A stretch of DNA of 64,000 nt, from the NCBI GenBank assembly GCA_020631735.1, contig CM036215.1, positions 9,822,346 to 9,886,345 on the forward strand, written 5' to 3'. Positions 60,296 to 64,000 of the stretch are shown piece after piece; positions within the stretch are counted from its first letter, which is position 1, and the number at the start of each line of letters is the position of its first letter. The notes beneath the pieces were generated by a model. It saw only the letters and a program-made list of their open reading frames with translations. It ran no database searches and was not told the origin of the DNA. The translations under genes and the position numbers were made by a program. Source of the stretch: Saccharum officinarum. Taxonomy: Eukaryota > Streptophyta > Magnoliopsida > Poales > Poaceae.

Positions 60296-62640
60296 TAAGC
60301 AAAATCTGATTTCTCTGTGCAAATTCTAATTTCAGTAACTCAGTAAAACTGTCATATCTCGAGCTACAGACTTCCAATTCAGATGATCTTTACATGGTTG
60401 GAAAGCTTACAAAATTATCTACAACTTTTATTCACAATACTTTTTCTGAATCTGTCAAATAATTGGCCAAAAACTGAACTTAACCGAAACTGTTTCAGAA
60501 TTCCAGACTGTGCAGTAACTCCAACTTGGAATAGGTATATCTCTTAGCTCATAATAGATATTAAAATAATTCTTGCGGGGTTGGAAAGATATAGAAGTCT
60601 AATTATTCCCAGTAAAATTTCTTAAATTTCCCATGAACGGATTTTAAGTTATTTCTTAAACATTCCAGACTGACCTAAAAATCAGCAAAGGACAGAACTA
60701 TGTTCACCTCATAACCAACTAATATATTTTGATCAAACTTAATATTCTTAACCATGGAACTTGTAGGCCTGTCTACCAAACTCCAGCACACATTACAAAG
60801 ATCCAAATCACACATTATCACATTAACAATCCATCAATCACACAATTGTTCACACCACAAACTGACTCTCAAAACAATCCAACTTAAAATTGACTCGCAA
60901 CTACTATCGTTCTTATTACATAGGGATTTTTCCTATTTCCTAGTTAAGCTTCTAATAAATTTTGGGGACGACCTAACTCCGCCCTTAATTGGTCAATCTC
61001 CTTATAAGCTTGCTCCTTAAGTTCTTTTTCCTTCAGCAACTCTTATACAATGATGATGCCACAAGCTCATAACCAACTTTATAAATGTCTCCTTTAGACC
61101 CTTATGATTCTTATAGATGTTCTAACAGATTACCACTCTGAGAAAAGATACTGACGCTTGATAGTGACTTTGCAACCATGTAGATAGCTGATGCTTCCAA
61201 ATGACGAAATAGAACATATAAAACCTCCATCTTGTGTCGTCTTTTAGTTCGACAAACCCTCTTAAGAAGAGATCAACTAGAGTACACCAAAGGATAGCTT
61301 GCATTTGTTTCTGAGTGATAACTACTATCGTGTCCTTCTATCATGTCAAAGAGACTCATGAGCATATGCAAGAACAAGTAATCCTGCACTTCCTCGCGAG
61401 CAGAAACATAGCAGTGCAGAAATCCAGTTATATCTCGAGTTCTACGAATCCAATGATATTGTAGCTTATACCGTTGGAAAGCTTATCAAATTTACTACAA
61501 CTTCCTTATAGAATTCTTCTCCAGATTCTGTAGTTAAGGTAGTCGAAAACTGTGCACAACAGAAACTATTCCGGATTGCTGACAGCACAGATGCGTCGCC
61601 TTGTGATTTTCATAAATCCCAAACCATAATAGATATCAGGGTGGTTCTTACGGTCAGAGAAAGATATTAAAGTCTACTATTGTCCAGAATTTATCCATGA
61701 TTTTTGGGCATCCAAAAATAGAGATATAAGCTAAGGTAGACAGACTGCTATAAAAAACAGGATAAGGTAGAAACGAGATTCAAAGACACTAGAGAGATAG
61801 ATAACACTAATCTTTAAGTCTTCATGCTTCTTTGCTTTGTGTTGATGAGATATAAGACATGGATCGAGGATAGCCAAAAGATGACAAGAAAGATAAAGTT
61901 TGATCTTTAGTTCTTCATGCCTCCTCATGCCTCGTCGCTTGAGATATTCAGGACTTACTGTTATTGATAGCAGATGCTACCCCACTTAACAAAGATCTTG
62001 TTTCACCTGACGATGTCATTGAAGGCAACACTTTCTCTAAAGCTTGCTGCTAATGATAAGTCCTTCATGTGTTGATCATCCATTAAGATGAGATTAATAA
62101 GGTAGCATGACAACCAAGGGTAGACAGGAACGGTGTAAGAGAAAATGGCAAAAATTAGGATCGATTGAAAGATAAGTAAGATACAAGATGTCACTACCCC
62201 ACTTAGCATAGATCGAGCTACTTCTCAAGACTTATACCTTCCGGGCCTACCTTTGAAACACGAAAACAAAGGCGACACACAGGCATCACATCAAACAAGA
62301 CAAGCACACATCAGGCAAAATAAAGCACCAATCACATCATCGGTACTACACGTGCTTCTTCAACAATGGTGGTCATCCTGAGAAAAAGTATGGATGATGA
62401 AAAGCCATCGAATCTTTGAACCAGGTAAGATCAGAAAACTTTTAGTAAAAACAACATAAAACAAAATCCAAGGGAGTAAGAAATAATAGCTCAAAGGAAG
62501 CTATCAAGGAAGGGATACAACAAGACAAGGAAGAGAAATAGTCAAAATCAATGAGTCAAGGGATGACAAAACAGTTTTATCGTAAAATAAGTTTTAGAAT
62601 ACGTCCAGTGCTACTTGGCATACGTCCTACAGTCAACACC
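60296..62640 (-). other. Non-coding internal region replacing gag/PR/RT
   Basis: No gag, protease or RT palm is found on either strand. It contains two diverged ~300-bp repeats (60340-60640 and 61420-61720), both carrying ATATCTCGAG, TTGGAAAGCTTA, ACTACAACTT-like and ATAATAGATAT blocks. It looks like spacer or UTR sequence of a non-autonomous Gypsy derivative. Confidence 0.55.
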
Positions 62641-62652
62641 GCTCTGATACCA
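62641..62652 (-). other. Primer binding site, initiator tRNA-Met
   Basis: Minus strand TGGTATCAGAGC, the standard complement of the 3' end of initiator tRNA-Met, two bases downstream of the end of the 257-bp LTR (...ATTACA, AG). Confidence 0.8.
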
Positions 62653-62654
62653 CT

Positions 62655-62911
62655 TGTAATGCCCTAGAGTCCAAACGGCTTAGATCCACTCTGCACGCTG
62701 AATGAACCACACCTACCACCATCTCACTTACGCTTTCGTCCCCGCTTCACGTAAAAGGATTAACCTGGGGATGGTGAGATGGACTCTAGAAGCCTTATAT
62801 GTTGGTCTCTCCCACTCTAAACAACCAAGGTGGGACTAAACTCTCCACAATATCTCATAACATTCACATGGGCCACTATGGACCAAATTCCAAATTGGAC
62901 CGGGTGTGACA
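62655..62911 (-). mobile_element. Short 5' LTR (257 bp)
   Basis: Minus strand TGTCACACCCGGTCC...GGGCATTACA followed by the PBS. Includes an ACATATAAGG TATA-like motif. It has no homology to the 2865-bp LTR at the other end except the tip. The short length fits Reina-type chromovirus LTRs, but that label is a guess. Confidence 0.6.
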
Positions 62912-63674
62912 GAAAATCACATTTGATGGAGATTAGAGAGGATCTAGTGCATTTTCATCTAGTGGCACTAGTTCATCATTGAAGTTGTGGAATTCTTGTT
63001 ACTCTTGGTGGTTGCCGCCACCTACATGGCTTAGAGGCAGCAGACATCTGTCGAGCATCGCAAGGAGATTTTGTGGGGCTCTAGAGGATGAACAGCAAGG
63101 ATCTCTTGTGCTCATCCCCACCAGCGGAGGTGAAGAGTAACTCTAGTGGATTCATGGTGTTGTTGGTGTACCTCATGATTGAGCCAGCTCATCCACTAGC
63201 GCTCACATCAGAGCCAAGATTGAGGGATTGTTGAGCTAGTAGAGGAGCGGTGATCCTTGGATATGCCACAATGGGGACATAGGTAGCTGACGACAAACAA
63301 TGGAACCTTAGGGAATAATCTTGTGTCTCCCCTTGTGGTTTGCACCTACTACACTTGTGCTCTTTACTTTGTGCACTCCTTGCTTGCGTAGTTATTTAGC
63401 TCTCTAGTTTGCTTGTCTTGTGTAGTTGTTCTTGCTAGATTGAGTAGTCAAGTTGCTTGTTCGAGTACCTCCTAGTTCTAGTAGTGTAACTAGTTGTTTA
63501 CCTATGATACTAGAATTTTGTAGGGCTTGCTCCTGTTTTGGCTTGCTTGCTAGTTAGGCTTAGTGCTTTTTAGGGCCTTATGTTGCCTAACTAGTTTTTG
63601 CTACTATTGTGCTTTTGAAGGAAATTTCTATAGGCTATTCACCCCTCTAGCCATCAACCGATCCCTTCATCTTG

Positions 63675-64000
63675 TTGACCCAGAACAGCCCTAGGTGTGT
63701 CCTCCTAGCGAGATCCTTCTCGGGAAGCATTCATTGGTTTTTATCATGGTCAATCTACCAAAATGAGCCAAGATGGTTTTGGAAACCAGATAGGGCGGTT
63801 TTCTCTGGCCCTGCTTCAATTTGATCCTTGTGCTGAGCACACTACCTCTTTGTGTGTGTGACTAGATTTTGCGTCAATGGGACATGTTTGATGTGATGGC
63901 CCTAGGGACTTATTCTTAGTGTAATTCTTTTAGTCTTGAGCTTCAACCAAATAAGGGGTGAGTAGAACTACAAAGGTAATGTTTGTTACTTTTAATTTTT
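63675..64000. other. Sequence right of the Copia-like LTR
   Basis: About 325 bp without a gene or recognisable element. Probably part of an older element into which the LTR inserted. Confidence 0.4.

Larger units (their letters stand above)
55260..62911 (-). mobile_element. Ty3/Gypsy chromovirus-type insertion with unequal LTRs
   Basis: 7652 bp unit with GAAAA duplicated at 55255-55259 and 62912-62916. The outer ends are TGTCACACCCGG and its exact reverse complement. On the minus strand, from 62911 leftward: 257-bp LTR, PBS, ~2.3 kb non-coding, partial pol, PPT, 2865-bp LTR. The host Copia-like LTR reads continuously once the unit and one GAAAA are removed. The two LTRs do not resemble each other beyond the tips, which is abnormal for a single retrotransposition product. 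Confidence 0.7.
54097..63669 (+). mobile_element. Sirevirus/Copia-like solo LTR, interrupted
   Basis: Starts TGAAAGTCCCAAGTTTGG (then TTTTGGTAATTGATG, AGTGGACTAATG) and ends CTATTCACCCCTCTAGCC...CCTTCA, both typical of maize/sorghum Sirevirus LTRs. The terminal TGAA/TTCA pair is inverted. Flanks CCTTG (54092-54096) and TCTTG (63670-63674) match at 4 of 5 positions. Excluding the Gypsy insertion and its extra GAAAA, the LTR is ~1.9 kb. No Copia coding region accompanies it, so it appears to be a solo LTR. Confidence 0.5.

Noticed and set aside
1..64000. A new defence, biosynthetic or multi-gene system
   Set aside because: No cluster of cooperating genes is present. Apart from two small genes per copy, the sequence is transposable elements and intergenic DNA.

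Overview
This is nuclear DNA of a grass. The best guess is a panicoid such as Sorghum, Saccharum or Miscanthus. That inference rests on the dense Poaceae-type MITEs, CACTA, hAT and Ty3/Gypsy elements and on two GC-rich plant genes, not on a database match. There are no rRNA or tRNA genes, no CRISPR array and no bacterial features. Nearly all of the window is transposable-element sequence. Only two protein genes are convincing, and each is present twice.

Layout. Bases 1-24321 and 27591-51885 are the same ~24.3 kb segment in direct orientation. Copy 1 stops exactly at a run of 100 N (24322-24421). About 3.2 kb of single-copy sequence follows (24422-27590), then copy 2. In order, each copy holds: a cluster of self-nested ~264 bp MITEs; a mariner/Stowaway-type element with a GC-rich interior; a hAT element with an 8-bp target duplication that contains a CACTA end; a Stowaway MITE; a GC-rich TIR element and its AT-rich relative; more MITEs; a LITTLE ZIPPER-like gene; a solo LTR with a perfect 5-bp target duplication; a LINE fragment between direct repeats; a small non-autonomous CACTA element; a small Asp/Ser-rich protein gene; and a Mutator-like TIR element next to the gap.

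The two copies differ mainly by 1-2 bp indels. These are concentrated near the facing sides of the gap: the last ~1.5 kb of copy 1 and the first ~11 kb of copy 2. The middle carries a modest number of clean substitutions. This suggests two overlapping contig ends (perhaps two haplotypes) that were never merged, so the tandem duplication may be an assembly artefact. A frameshift in the second LITTLE ZIPPER copy lies in the indel-rich part and is probably a sequence error.

Bases 51886-64000 are single copy and hold nested retrotransposons. A Sirevirus/Copia-like solo LTR (54097-63669) is split by a minus-strand Ty3/Gypsy chromovirus-type insertion (55260-62911) with GAAAA target duplications. 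That insertion has a decayed RNase H-integrase-chromodomain pol, lacks gag, protease and the RT catalytic core, and has two non-matching LTRs (257 bp and 2865 bp).

Gene roles. The LITTLE ZIPPER-like protein should act as a microProtein that dimerises with HD-ZIP III transcription factors and blocks their DNA binding. The second gene encodes a low-complexity plant protein of unknown function. Nothing indicates that the two work together.
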